A DNA stretch of 64,000 nucleotides from positions 26,103,017 through 26,167,016 of the forward strand of contig CM038466.1 of NCBI GenBank assembly GCA_021464415.1, given 5' to 3'. Position numbers and translations under genes: made by a program. Every line of letters starts with the position of its first letter. The first letter of the stretch is position 1. Shown here one piece after another: positions 35,721 to 47,367 of this stretch. Source of the stretch: Lonicera japonica. Taxonomy: Eukaryota; Streptophyta; Magnoliopsida; Dipsacales; Caprifoliaceae. The notes under the pieces were generated by a model that was not told the DNA's origin, ran no database searches, and was given only the letters and a program-made list of their open reading frames with translations.

Positions 35721-37107
35721 CCCCATTCCCAACCATGCTCCACCTGCGGGAATTAATGCCTTGACCACTAATGAAGAAAGTTTTGATCCCGTGGGACTCA
35801 TTCGAGACGACCCAGCTTACAAGTCACCCACTGTACCGCCAAAAAGAACTCAAGTGGCACCAGGCCTCAATCCAATAATTGATCAATGGATGGCTAAGAT
35901 GAACTTCCTACCCGAGCAGGGTTTAGGAAAAGCAAATCAGGGGATCTCCCACCCAATCGCAATCAAGACCAACCTTGGAAAATCTGGGATAGGATGGACC
36001 CAGGATAAGAAGAAACAACCATGGAGGCCCCGAGGCCCTTCCAAAGAGACAATATGTATGACAGAGACCTCCTCCAAGACTTTCAGTTGGTTGACAGAAC
36101 CAGATCCGTTGGAAGACTCCAAAGAATCGGACCCCGCATCTCTATGGATACAGCAAATTACCCGTTCAGGGAGGGTATATCAGCCACCACCAATGGATAC
36201 CGAGAAATCACTTTCTCCTAAGGAAATAAGGGATGATTGAGTACTGGAACAGTTGAAGAAAACCCAGGCACGCATCACCATTTGGGGCCTCCTGATTGCC
36301 TTCAAACCTCACAGAACCTCCTTCATCAAACTCCTAGATGATGCCGTAATATCACCAGACTTCACGCCAGAACAACTGCCAAACATGATTGGGTCGCTCA
36401 TAGTTCAAATAAGTCTGTCATTCTCAGATGAAGACTTGTCTCCACTGGGAAAGAAACACAGTATGGCCCTCCATATTACTGTTCGGACCCGAGAAAAAAT
36501 CTTTCCACAGGTCCTCGTCAACAATAGGTCAACCATAAATGTATGCCCTTTGAAAACCGCCAAATGCCTAAGTATTTTAAATACAGAGCTTTCTCCATCA
36601 TCTGTAACCATTAGAGCCTATGACAACACTAGAAGGGACGTTCTGGGCTCTCTAAAGCTTGATCTCATGGTCGGTCCCGGAAACTTTCTGGCCGACTTTC
36701 AAATTATAGACATTCCATCTAGTTTTAATTTTCTGTTGGAAAGAGCATGGCTACACGACATAGGAGCGCTCCCCTCCTCTTTATACCAGAAGATTAAAAT
36801 ACCGTTCGAAAGGAAGATAATCACCATTCAAGGAGATCTTGAAAGGACCTTGGCAGATCTAGAATTACCCTTCTTGGGCATCGGGAGCCAAAACATACAG
36901 CTGAGAGGCTTTTCTTACGAGCCTCAAGTGCAAACCCTCACCACCCAGAGAATCAAGTATATTCCCCTTGATAATATCCCCGGTCTCAGCACCAAGATCA
37001 CAAATATGCTGAGAATGATGAAATACTTACCTGGAGCCAGTCTGGGAATGGGACAGCAAGGATTACTTCAGGCCTTAGAACCAATAACGAGGCACGAGAG
37101 AAAATGA
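35721..37107 (+). pseudogene. Protease region of the Tat element, active site lost
   Basis: 35721-36240 encodes a linker with a glycine-patch-like segment (FLPEQGLGKANQG, about residues 104-116 of its frame). After a TGA the frame 36253-37107 carries the retropepsin-like fold. The catalytic triplet region reads VLVNNRSTINVCP at 36511, where the family has Asp-(Asn/Gly/Ser)-Gly-Ser, so the catalytic Asp is Asn and the Gly is Arg. GALPSSLYQKIKIP follows, as in related elements. A second G-patch-like motif (LPGASLGMGQQG) closes the frame. The product would cleave gag-pol; this copy cannot. Confidence 0.82.
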
Positions 37108-37619
37108 TTGGGGTACCAACACACCAAAGAAGACAACTAAGAAAAAAAGGGTCGAGGGCATCAGTATCCGAGTTTTAGCTCACTTAATGGGTTTTTTGTC
37201 AAAGAAGGAGAAGACTTCCCCTTTTGCGGCTTTTAGGAGCCTTGGAGAAATAACAACGGAGATAACATTCCAGGATGGAAAATCTTCTATGAAGAGGACC
37301 TTTACCTCAAGGAAAATATTATCCACAGCTTCTCTACCAAATTAACGATCGGGCCGAGAGAAAAAAATGAAGACGAGGAAGATGAAGAGGAAGAAATGAT
37401 CGAAGATCTCTTTGACGTCATGGCCCTAGAGAATGATGAACTAAGAGACGACCCTGTGCACCTAATACACGCCGATCCAGATTACCAACGGAAAGGGGGA
37501 AATAGTGAATTGTAAGGGTAAGAAATAAGAGCGAAGGTAGGGTTAAGGAGGAGTCACTCCTATATTTACTTTTTAAACTTGTACCTGTAAGCACTGTTAT
37601 CAATAAAGAAGATTTTATT
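37108..37619 (+). other. Acidic linker between protease and RT
   Basis: Interrupted frames encode a Glu/Asp-rich tract (about 37365-37400) and a spacer found between protease and RT in this lineage. No enzymatic motif is visible. Confidence 0.5.
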
Positions 37620-39230
37620 TTGAGGTATCCTGTTATCTTTAATTCTGTAATTGCCTATATAGAAATAGAAAGACTAAACGAACACTCTGAACGGGAAGAA
37701 CGGCGTATACAGATCGAGGAGGGAGGCACTCTTATGATTAATCTCAGTACGGAAGAAGAAAGGAAAGAGGTTCGTATTGGGGCAAATATAAACGAGACTG
37801 AGAAACAAGAATTCACACAAACTCTGAATGAGTACGTGGATGTCTTTGCCTGGTTTTATGCCGATATGCCGGGTTTAAACAGATAGATAGTCATGCACGA
37901 AATACACACCAAGCCAAAGTCTAGGCCCGCCAAGCAAAAATTGAGAAAACTTACGCCGGAATGGTCCCTGAAGGTAAAAGAAGAAGTGATGAAGCAACTG
38001 AGCATGGGGTTCTTACGAGTGATTGAGTACCCTTCATGGTTAGCCAACATTGTGCCGGTTCCAAAGGCAAATGGGAAAGTCCGCATGTGTGTAGACTACC
38101 GAGATCTCAATAAAGCTTGCCCAAAAGACGATTTCCTATTACCCAACATTGAGTTAATAGTGGATAATACCGCCAACCATGCCTTGAAGTCGTTCGTGGA
38201 CGGTTTCGCCGGGTATAATCAGATCAAGATGCACCCAGACCACCAAGAGAAAACAACATTTATCGCACCATGGGAAACGTATTGCTACACCGTTATGCCA
38301 TTCGGGCTGAAGAAGGCCGAGGCAACATATCAGAGGGTAGCTACAACTATCTTTCACGACATGATCCATAAAGAAGTCAAAGTATATGTGGACGATATGA
38401 TTATCAAGTCAAAAGAGATGAAAGGCCATGTCCCAGCCTTGCGGGCCTTTTTTGACTGGCTACGCCAGTATCAGATGAGACTCAATCCGCAGAAGTGTGT
38501 GTTCAGGGTAACCAAAGAAAAACTCCTGGGCTATGTCGTCGGTAAGAAAAGAATCGAGGTAAACCCTGCCAAGGTTCGAGCTATCCGAGATGTGCCCGAG
38601 CCTCGTACCGAAAAAGAAGTCCAGGGATTTTTGGGTAATTTGCAATACATCAGCAGGTTCATCTCTTAACTCACTCAGACTTGTGAACCCATCTTTAAGT
38701 TCCTAAGGAAGTCTTCACCAGGAGAATGGGACGATCAGTGTCAGGAGGCTTTTGATAGAATCAAAGACTACCTCTCCAACCCCCTAGTATTAGCCCCACC
38801 ACAAACCGGGCTGCCACTAATCCTATACCTAACAGTCATCGATTCGGATGCAGGAGCCATGCTAGCCCAACATCTGACCGATACGCGAAAGGAGCAGGCC
38901 ATCTACTACATTAGCAAGAAACTGTCCCCATTTGAGATGAACTACACGCCATTGGAAAAACCATGCACCGCTCTTATCTGGGTAACGCAAAAATTACGGC
39001 ATTACATGCTGGTTTTCTCGGTCATCCTGGCATCACGAATTGATCCTCTAACATACCTCTTCGAGAAATTGGCTCTCTCTAACCGTATGGCAAAATGGTT
39101 ATTCTTACTCTCCGAGTTCGACATCACCTACATGACCCAGAAGGCAGTCAAAGGCAAGATTATAGCTGACTATTTAGCCCACAATCCAATATTGGGGGAT
39201 ATGTCGGAAGAAGCTGAGTTTCCAGATTAA
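37620..39230 (+). pseudogene. Reverse transcriptase and RNase H of the Tat element
   Basis: One frame holds, in order: an N-terminal segment ending DVFAWFYADMPGLN, an in-frame TAG (37884), then RT motifs VCVDYRDLNKACP-like, FVDGFAGYNQIKM, MPFGLKKAEATYQR and the catalytic YVDDM at 38385-38399. A stop at 38667 separates the connection region. The RNase H-like domain follows (38859-39230, TPLEKPCTALIW..LRHYML). The family consensus has MPFGLKNAGATYQR, so two substitutions are visible near the active site. The enzyme copies element RNA into DNA. At least two premature stops disable it. Confidence 0.93.
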
Positions 39231-39599
39231 GCTATCATGAATGTCGAGATCGATGAAGACTGAAAATTATACTTTTATGGGGCTGCCAACCAAAATGGGA
39301 ACGGAATAGGCATCCTATTAGTCTCTCCGGATCAAACTCACTCCCCCTTCTCCTATCGTCTAGACTTCTTCTGCACCAATAACATGGCTGAGTATGAAGC
39401 ATGTATAGTTGGATTAGAGATTGCTCTCCAAAAGGGTATAAAGAGAATACAGGTGTACAGAGATTCGGCATTAGTGGTCCACCAAGTTCTAAAGGAATGG
39501 AAGATCAGAGATGAAAAGTTAGTCCCTTACGTCGCCCGGCTGGAAGATGTCGCAGGAAGATTTGAGCATTCGGAGTTTTACTATGTCCCCAGGTCATAA
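39231..39599 (+). pseudogene. Second (archaeal-type) RNase H of the Tat element
   Basis: LYFYGAANQNGNGIGILL, TNNMAEYEACIVGLEIAL and VYRDSALVVHQVLKEW are hallmarks of the additional RNase H in plant Tat elements. The first catalytic Asp (YFDGA in relatives) is Tyr, and the GDS motif is RDS. Stops at 39228 and 39257 precede the domain. It is dead, but it places the element in the Tat lineage. Confidence 0.88.
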
Positions 39600-40996
39600 A
39601 ACAGTTTTGCTGACACACTAGCAACTCTGGCATCCATGATCGATATCCCGGAGGGGATGGAAAAAATCACTCTTACAGTACAAAGAAGATCAGGACCGGC
39701 CCATTGCACGACCCTTGAGATGGAGAATGAAGAGAACGGAGACTCAACCACTTGATTTTATGACATCTGGAACCTGTTGAAAAACCATCGGTATCCCGAG
39801 CAAGCAGACAAGAGAACGCAAGTCACACTCAAGAGATTAGCATCAAGGTTCATACTCTGTGCCGGAAGGCTGTATAAGAGGAACTATGACGGGACCCATC
39901 TCCAATGTCTCACTTAAGAAGAGTCTGTCAAAATGATGGATCAGATACATGGGGGGATTGTGGACCTCGTATAAGCAGTCATACACTTGCCCGCAAAATC
40001 ATCAGACAAGGTTATTACTGGTCTACCCTGCAGAACGACTGCGTTAACCACGTACACCGTTGTCACAAATGCCAAATTTATGCTAAGTCTCATAAACTTC
40101 CTCCGAAAGAGTTGTACAACATGACTGCTCCCTGACCTTTCGCAACCTAGGGAATCGACATCATTGGAAAAATTTCACCCAAAGCCAGCAACGGCCATGA
40201 ATTTATACTAGTAGCCATCGACTACTTCACCAAGTGGGTGGAGGCCGAGTCTTTCCAGACCCTTAATGCCAGGAAAATTGCCCGATTCATTAGACAGAAT
40301 ATCATTTGTCAGTATGGGATCCCACACGAGATCATCTCGGACAATGGCGCCCACTTTGAAGGAGAGGCTAACACAATCATGGAAAAATACGGTATTACCA
40401 GACACAGATCTTCGCCGTACAGACCACAAATCAATAGGGCAGTTGAGGTCGCCAGTAAAAACCTGAAAAATATTCTAAGCAAGATGATCGAGACCTGCCG
40501 AGACTAGCCCGAGAAATTTCCATATGCATTGTGGGCATACCGCACCACTAAGAGAGTTTCTATCGGGGCAACCCTATTTTTCCTTACATACGGGATGGAA
40601 GTAGTCCTCCCTGTTGAGTTAAAGGTCCCCTCTCTCAGGGTAATGCTCGAAAGCCAAGTTAATGAGCTGGAGTGGGTCCAGGCGCGTTATAACAAGCTGG
40701 CCTTGCTAGATGAGAAGAGATTGAAAGTCACATACCATCACCAAGGGTATCAGAAGAGAATCGCTAGAGCATTTAACCAGAAAGTAAAGACTCGAGGTAT
40801 CAATGAAAACGATATCGTGTTGAAAGAAATTCGAGAGCCAGCCAGAGACCCAAGGGGAAAATTCGGGCAGAAGTGGACTGGGCCTTATATCGTCAAGGAG
40901 ATTGATACAGGGGGTGCCGCCATACTCATTGACTTGGACGGACAATTACTGCATTCACCAGTCAACATGGATCGTTTGAAGAAGTATTACCAATAG
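39600..40996 (+). pseudogene. Integrase of the Tat element
   Basis: The H2C2-type zinc finger ends CHKCQIYAKSHK (about 40051-40090). The core has Asp in GIDIIGKI (40157), Asp in SDNGAHF (40340) and Glu in NRAVEVA (40445), the D,D-35-E triad with spacing one residue short. A C-terminal domain follows, with KFGQKWTGPYIVKEID and no chromodomain. A frameshift lies between 39600 and 39965. TAG at 40148 and a stop at 40505 interrupt the core. The enzyme would insert the cDNA; this copy is inactive. Confidence 0.92.
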
Positions 40997-41199
40997 ATGT
41001 AACATGTATAGGTAAGAACTACGTAAACCTGAGCCCCAACTCAGCTTTTGTTCTTTAAAAAATCAAAAGGGGAACGTAGGCAACCTGAGAAGTGACTTCA
41101 GGCCCGGTTTAAACATTATAAAAAAAATTATTTCCCACAAGTAGTCCCTCGTATATTATTAAGGTGGTTCAAAACACCAAAAATTATAAGGGAGATATA
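40997..41199. other. Spacer between pol and the antisense genes
   Basis: Contains CGTAGGCAACCTGAGAAGTG and GGCCCGGTTTAAACATTAT. This block is also kept in the minus-strand relative at about 59540-59610. Non-coding. Confidence 0.5.
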
Positions 41200-42365
41200 G
41201 CATATAGAAAAGCCTAAACCCTAGGAGTTGGCTAAACAGGATCCTCAATGGCCAAATCAATTCGAGCCTCGTCCAGGATCTGGTTCGCAAAGATAATGTT
41301 ATCCTCAGTAGCCTCCGAATCCATGAATTAGAACCACTCCATTTGAAAGGGATCATCAACCAGCTCCCCTTCCAGAGATCCCCAACTAGAATGGATGATG
41401 TCAACCCGGAGGGGCCAAGTAATACCAAAACGGGCATAGTTGAACTGACGAATCAGTCAAGCACGCCACATTCTCTCCACTGATAAAGAAACATGCGGGG
41501 TCACAAATTTAGACTCGGAAGAGAAGTTGTTCAAGCCGAGGGGAATGTCCTAAGGAACGTTGAACTGCCGAAGAAGATGTCCTGGGAGATAAAAGGAGGT
41601 AAACCAGAGTCCACGGAGCCGAACGTAGTTCTGACCTCCCGTACTAAGCACTATCACCCTCAGCTTCCACCAAGGAATGTTCCACTGAATAGCCCAAAAA
41701 TTCTCCGAAAATCACACCGTCCAATCAGAGGAAGACGTGGTCAAAGCACCAAAGAGGGGACGACGGAAGAAGTGCGTCGGGCTGTCAAGCCGAACCCCGA
41801 TGAAATCCACCGATCGAAAATGCTCCAACAACCACATATATAGAAAATGCGAACTTCCCTTGAAGAATGGAGAAGCCCCCCTTTGGAGATCATCTAGGCC
41901 GTTCAGAGTCCCTGCAAAAATGATGGGCACTATAGACTCCCCATTTCTAGCATGATAAATCAAACTCGGAATAGTCGGATCAACACGGAAAGAGCTCGTT
42001 ACCAGTAGCATATCAGAAACAAGACAGATCAAGGCCGCCGTAGTATGCCCCACGCTATAAGATGCTCTCTCTTCATAACGATGGAAGAACCTCACCATTT
42101 TGTGAAGGTCAAGAAGCCCGTTAATAACGAAACCGTCATAGGCCGCTTGGGGAATGGCTAACAGAGCAATCATCATATCTCGAGGACTAATTTTCTCTAT
42201 AAGAACAGCCATCGAGAGATGAGTATCAGAACGCAATAGCCATAAAAACTCCTCGTAAGTCGGGCAAAGCTCATCTAGCCCGAAACAGAAAAGATGATCC
42301 ACAGGACTCCAAAAACATAAAGCACCTAACAAAAAGCATCTCGGGTTTTGATATAAGAAAAATCA
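41200..42365 (-). pseudogene. Antisense DUF7745-like ORF of the Tat element
   Basis: The minus-strand frame from about 42362 to 41712 reads LCFWSPVDHLFCFGLDELCP, then TYEEFLWLLR, and later VPIIFAGTLNGLDDL and FLYMWLLEHF. This pattern fits DUF7745 proteins, an uncharacterised plant family often found with Ty3/gypsy elements. Further sequence down to ~41200 resembles the family's C-terminal LRGLW..YLPGHLLRQF region after frameshifts. No in-frame ATG is found; the nearest ATG (42339) is out of frame. A TATA box (42427-42434) and the TGTCGCGCGACA palindrome lie upstream on the same strand. Function is unknown. Confidence 0.65.
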
Positions 42366-42426
42366 GAATTTGTGCGGTAAGAAGATATTTGGGAAAGGTG
42401 TGTGGATGAAGGAAGGAAGATGGGTG

Positions 42427-42472
42427 TATTTATAGCAAAAGGATGGTCCCTGTACCTGTTTGTCGCGCGACA
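42427..42472 (-). promoter_or_regulatory. Promoter of the antisense DUF7745-like gene
   Basis: On the minus strand a perfect TGTCGCGCGACA (42461-42472, extended to TTTGTCGCGCGACAAA) is followed 26 bp later by TATAAATA (42427-42434). The coding frame begins ~65 bp further on. The arrangement copies that of the LTR promoter. Confidence 0.68.
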
Positions 42473-42835
42473 AACCCAGATCCAGAATCCTCTTTATTTG
42501 GCCTTTAAATACACATAAAAGTCATTTTTGCCAAAAGAACCCCTATGATGTGCATTGTGCTCACTCTATTCTTTTGCAGGGGCCTAAGTACCGACGCATC
42601 ACACGGTATGACTCCTGAATTTATTAATTCATATGTATATATTAGTAAATCTTTTGTCACAAACACAGATAAGGAATAAATAAATATATGTCACCATCAC
42701 AAATAAAAGATTTTCATAAAATCAATAAAAACTGTTTTTAAAAAACTAAAAGACTACTAACAAAATCTTTGTCTGTTGTCTAAAATAAAACTACATATCT
42801 CTTTGAAACTAACTAAAAAGTGCAGGAAAGAAAAA

Positions 42836-45800
42836 CTAGTCTACCCGAGTGCGCTTCGACACGCTTTCGTTGTCACCCGAACCCTCTTCAGGAATAGGAT
42901 CGACCACTAGGACATCCGAACGAGAGGGAACTGCTGCCTGAGAGGGCCCCGTGGACTTAATCGGAGCCGTGGGACGAATCACCGAAGACCGTGAGCCCCT
43001 GAAGGTCTGGCTACTGCTCCTCCGAGACTCCGTCCGAGCATAGGAAGAAGTTAGGGGGTCATCCGCCCGAAGAGACACGTCGATCGCCCTCTGGTAGTCA
43101 CCCATGTACGCCGTGGGGTCCCGACTGTCGAATTGGAAGAGGTTCTAGTTGTAGAGATACTGGGCATGTAGAGCTTTCAGGTCGACCGCACGAACGCTCA
43201 CCCACTGCAAAAAAACATAAGGAAAAGAGAATTAGCACATTTTAAATAAATAGGCAGAAAATATAAAATGAAGAGTATACCTCATCACCCACGCGACCGC
43301 TCAGGTAGTCAAAAATATCCTCGGGCAAGGGATAGTCGGGCACGGTATAGCGGCGAAGACCAGCGCCAACGTAAGTGATGTCCCGAAGAAGTGATGGGAT
43401 GTCGGTACCACCACGGAAGTAGACCCACCCTCCTCGCGGATCGAAAACAGGGGAGGCCGAGAAGAAGAGCCACCAAGACCAGGAGATCGGACCGGAGGGC
43501 CCATAGCAGTCGATAGAAGAGGGGTCAGTATGGCATAAGTGCGAACACCCGGAGGATCCACAATGGCCGTCGCTTTCAGAGGCGGGACCCCACTAGAAGG
43601 AGTGGCCGCAGCAGCAGGAGGGGTCCGCCCAAATTGCTCATAATCGGCCCTAAAGTCCTCAGACTCCCAGGACCACTCAGAAAAATCTGCTCCCCCTCTC
43701 CTAGGAGCCTCAGTCTCGTCAAAAATAACCCCTGGAGATACCAACGGACTGGTAGGAAACTCAAAACCCTCAGCGCGCTGCTCCTCCGTAAGCGTCGTCT
43801 AAGGCGTCTGCTTTGGAACCGCCGCTGCCCCACCTCCCTCACCTCCCTCGGATCTATCATCACCACCCTCAGCAGCAGCAGGAACACCCCTCTCCCCCTC
43901 GGGGTCCTCGTAATCGGAATTCAAAATATTGTCCCTCTGATCGGGGACAGGTGGCAGATGACCGGGGACCGTCCTAAACAGATGGGTATGTCCTCATATA
44001 TAGTTGGGATCGCCTCCTAACGCCCGGTACCTCTCGTAGAAGACCCACCCTCGAGCCCCCTTTCGCTCCCTCATCAAGTAACGGGCAGCGAAAATAGCAT
44101 AGTCCCCATCCTCAACGAATGTCTGAAACCTGAGACTGTCTATTAGATCCTGCACCGTCACCAGGTTGATCTCGCCCGTTCGCCTCATCAGAACTGGTGG
44201 GAATAAAGGAACTCGAGGCCACTAGGCCGGTGTGTGCTGGCGGATGACCCTCTCGCCCAAATAAAAGTGAAGGCCGTACTCATCCCTGATAAGTAGCCTG
44301 GTCCTCGAGGCGGTCAAAGCAAGGCCATATCCAAAATGAAGACCCAGATCGCCCCAAGGGGCCCACTCAATCTGAAAAGAGAATAAATTTTATTCAGTTA
44401 TTTATATTATATTACCATTTATTTAAAGAGAATGAATATTAAAATGCTTACATGCTCCTCCAACAGGTCATGGACCGCAGCAGCTCTAGTCTCCCGGGTC
44501 AGATATACATAAGGAGCCCTGTAGTTCCCGCGATGAACCGGCGGAGAAGGGGAAACTGATCCTCATTCTTAACGAGGAAATCCACCTGGGCACGACCTAG
44601 ACGGGTATAAGCCACGAACCAACTCTGAAAAGAGAAAGAAGATCAAATAATATTAGCAACAATTAGCAGATAAAATACAAAGACTAAAAGCAAATAAAAG
44701 GGACAGAAGTGTATACCTCCCACATCAAAGAGAAGCCCTTGAGGTTCAGGGCTAAGTGGCGAGAAACCTCGACCATAACATCATATAAGACGGCCAGAAT
44801 GAAGTCCCCCAGTCATAGTCAAACATGATGCTAAAGTCTTGGAGATAGGGCAACCACCAAAGATGGGCCGTGTCCCCCCGGGCCTCGAACAAATCATGGA
44901 GCGTCAGTAAGAGAAGGACACGGGCATACTAACGCGCCTTCTATCGGGTCATCGGCGCTCTTGAAGCGACTAGTCGGGCTCTCTCTGTGGCCAGACGCGT
45001 AACCAAAATCGCCCGGGGGATAGTATCACCAGAACTCTGCCGCTCAGGAAACAATCCAAGTGCGCCAACGATACCCTCTGTCGTCAGACGCAAGGGGACA
45101 TCGATCTGGATAGGGACCCCCCGAAGGAATCCCGGTCAGAGCAAACAAGTCTAGGGGGTCATCGTCATCTCCCCCTAGCTCCAATGAAAAGCGTGAGTGC
45201 TGTCCCACCAGTGATAGGCCAACGCTAACACCAATACTGCTGCCCTAGATACCCGCTCTGGCAGGGCGTCAAAAAGAGGACCAAAAGGAGTCACAAGGAG
45301 CAACTCCTGGACAGGGGCCGGTGCCTGTCACCACTCTAAAGAAATAGCGTTGGGAGAACCCCAACCTCGGCCAATCCACTACAGGCTAATGGAGACATAT
45401 ATATATATATATGAATATAGGGCTATAGTGGTAAAATTATGTAATTTCCAAAATCTGAGGGTATTTTGATGTAATTATGAGAGTTATAGGGATATGAGGG
45501 TAAAATTATGTAATTTTCTAAAACTTGAGGGTACTTTGGTGTAATTATAAGAATTATAGGGTTATGGGGGTAAATTATGTAATTTTTTAAACTTGAGGGT
45601 ACTTTGGAGTATATATATGAGTATAGGGCTATATGGGTAAAATTATGTAATTTCTAAAACCTGAGGGTATTTTGGTGTAATTATGATAGTTATGGGGATA
45701 TGAGGGTAAAATTATGTAATTTTTAAAACTCGAGGGTATTTTGGTGTAATTGTGAGAGTTATAGGGATATAAGGGTAAAATTATGTAATTTCCAAAACCT

Positions 45801-47207
45801 GAGGGTATTTTGGTGTAATTATAAGAGTTATAGAGATTTGAGGGTAAAATTATGTAATTTCTAAAACCTGAGGGTATTTTGGTGTAATTATGAGAGTTAT
45901 AGGGCTATAGGGGTAAATTATGTAATTTTTAAAATCTGAGGGTATTTTGATGTAATTATGAGAGTTATAGGGATATGAGGGTAAAATTATATAATTTCCA
46001 AAACTTGAGGGTATTTTGGTTTAATTATGAGAGTTATGGGGATATGAGGGTAAAATTATGTAATTTTTAAAACCTGAGGGTATTTTGGTGTAATTATGAG
46101 AGTTATGGGGATATGAGGATAAAATTATGTAATTTCCAAAACTTGAGGGTATTTTGGTATAATTATAAGAGTTATGGAGATATGAGGGATAAATTATGTA
46201 AGTTTCCAAAACCTAAGGGTATTTTGGTGTAATTATGAGAGTTATAGGGTTATGGGGGTAAATTATGTAATTTTCCAAACCTGAGGGTACTTTGGTGTAA
46301 TTATGAGAGTTATAGGGCTATAGGGGTAAATTATGTAGTTTTTCCAAACTTGAGGGTACTTTGGTGTAATTATGAGAGTTATAGGGTTATGAGGGTAAAT
46401 TATGTAATTTTCCAAAACCTGAGGGTACTTTGGTATAATTAGGAGAATTATAGGGCTATAAGGGTAAATTATGTAATTTTCTAAACCTGAGGGTATTTTG
46501 GTGTAATTATGAAAATTATGGGGATATGAGGGTAAAATTATGTAATTTTCCTAAACTTGAGGGTACTTTGGTGTAATTATGAGAGTTATAGGGTTATGGG
46601 GGTAAATTATGTAGTTTTCTAAACCTGAGGGTATTTTGGTGTAATTATGAGAGTTATAGGGCTATAAGGGAAAATTATGTAATTTTCTAAACCTAAGGGT
46701 ATTTTGTATAACTATAAGGGCAAAGTCTGTAAAAACCTAAAAGGTATCATAAGTAAAGTATGTGTTCACTAAATCGGACGTTATTTCTAGGCGGACATGC
46801 ATACTAACATAAGAATTGTTTAAATACATACAGGAAACGACATAAATAATATAACAAATAAGTATAAATACACAAAAGGAAGGAATTTCAAGAAAACATA
46901 CCAGAGACCGTCGACGGATCTCATGCAAGACAGGCTTCATCAAGAGCCAAGGAACATCCGGGACTGGAGTAGCCCGGGTAACATCTCGGTAGACCACAGC
47001 ACGACCGCGGTCCACCTCGTCCTCGCCGTACCAGTCGAGGTCCGCCCAATCATCATAGTGATGGCTGCAACGAAGAACCCCCTGGGCATCAGTAAAGGTG
47101 ACCTCCTCCTTGTCACCCTCCAATCGATCAGGCTGTGCGGGACCATCAGTATATGGGTAAAATAGCGAAAAGGTTGAAAAAATCGGTAAAGTGGCAGGGC
47201 TTCCGCA
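42836..47207 (-). pseudogene. Antisense five-exon plant-mobile-domain-like gene
   Basis: Reading the minus strand, exons are about 47207-46902, 45385-44717, 44624-44452, 44371-43281 and 43204-42836. All four introns have GT donors (GTATGT, GTATAC, GTAAGC, GTATAC) and pyrimidine/AG acceptors. Exon 2 encodes ALAYHWWDSTHAFHWS, stop, GEMTMTPLDLFALTGIP, the core of the plant mobile domain (PMD) known from MAIN/MAIL1 and from transposon proteins. Trp of SWGEMT has become TAG. Frameshifts also occur in exon 2. Exon 4 encodes FVEDGDYAIFAARYLMRER and a Pro/Ser/Gly-rich tail, and exon 5 ends SKRTRVD. PMD function is unsettled. Start codon lost or unrecognised. Confidence 0.72.
45400..46735. repeat. ~69-bp minisatellite, about 19 units
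   Basis: Units read GAGGGTATTTTGGTGTAAT, then TATGAGAGTTATAGGG, then GGGTAAATTATGTAATTT with small variations. The phrase GAGGGTA(T/C)TTT recurs from about 45458 to 46693 at 68-70-bp intervals. The array lies wholly within intron 1 of the antisense PMD-like gene. A minus frame across it (46021-46209) is an artefact of the repeat. Confidence 0.95.
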
Positions 47208-47283
47208 CTAGAGAGAAGAGAGAAAGAGGGCTAGAGAGAGAAAGAGAAATGAGAGAATGAGGTGGAATGAGCTCAGCAGAGGG

Positions 47284-47367
47284 ATTATATACTGGTCACG
47301 TTTGTCGCGCGACAATTGACCAATTTGTCGCGCGACAAACTCCTCTCCACCAAAGTGTCGCGCGACA
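47284..47367 (-). promoter_or_regulatory. Promoter of the antisense PMD-like gene
   Basis: Three perfect copies of TGTCGCGCGACA lie at 47303-47314, 47326-47337 and 47356-47367. On the minus strand they are followed by AGTATATAAT (47284-47293), a TATA box, then ~75 bp to the first open codon. The same palindrome-then-TATA order is seen in the LTR and before the DUF7745-like gene. Confidence 0.7.

Noticed and set aside
36021..36221. Alternative plus and minus frames within gag-pol
   Set aside because: They overlap the recognised retroelement frames and have no domain.
45400..46735. CRISPR-like regular repeats
   Set aside because: Units are contiguous ~69-bp tandem repeats without unique spacers, in a plant retroelement.
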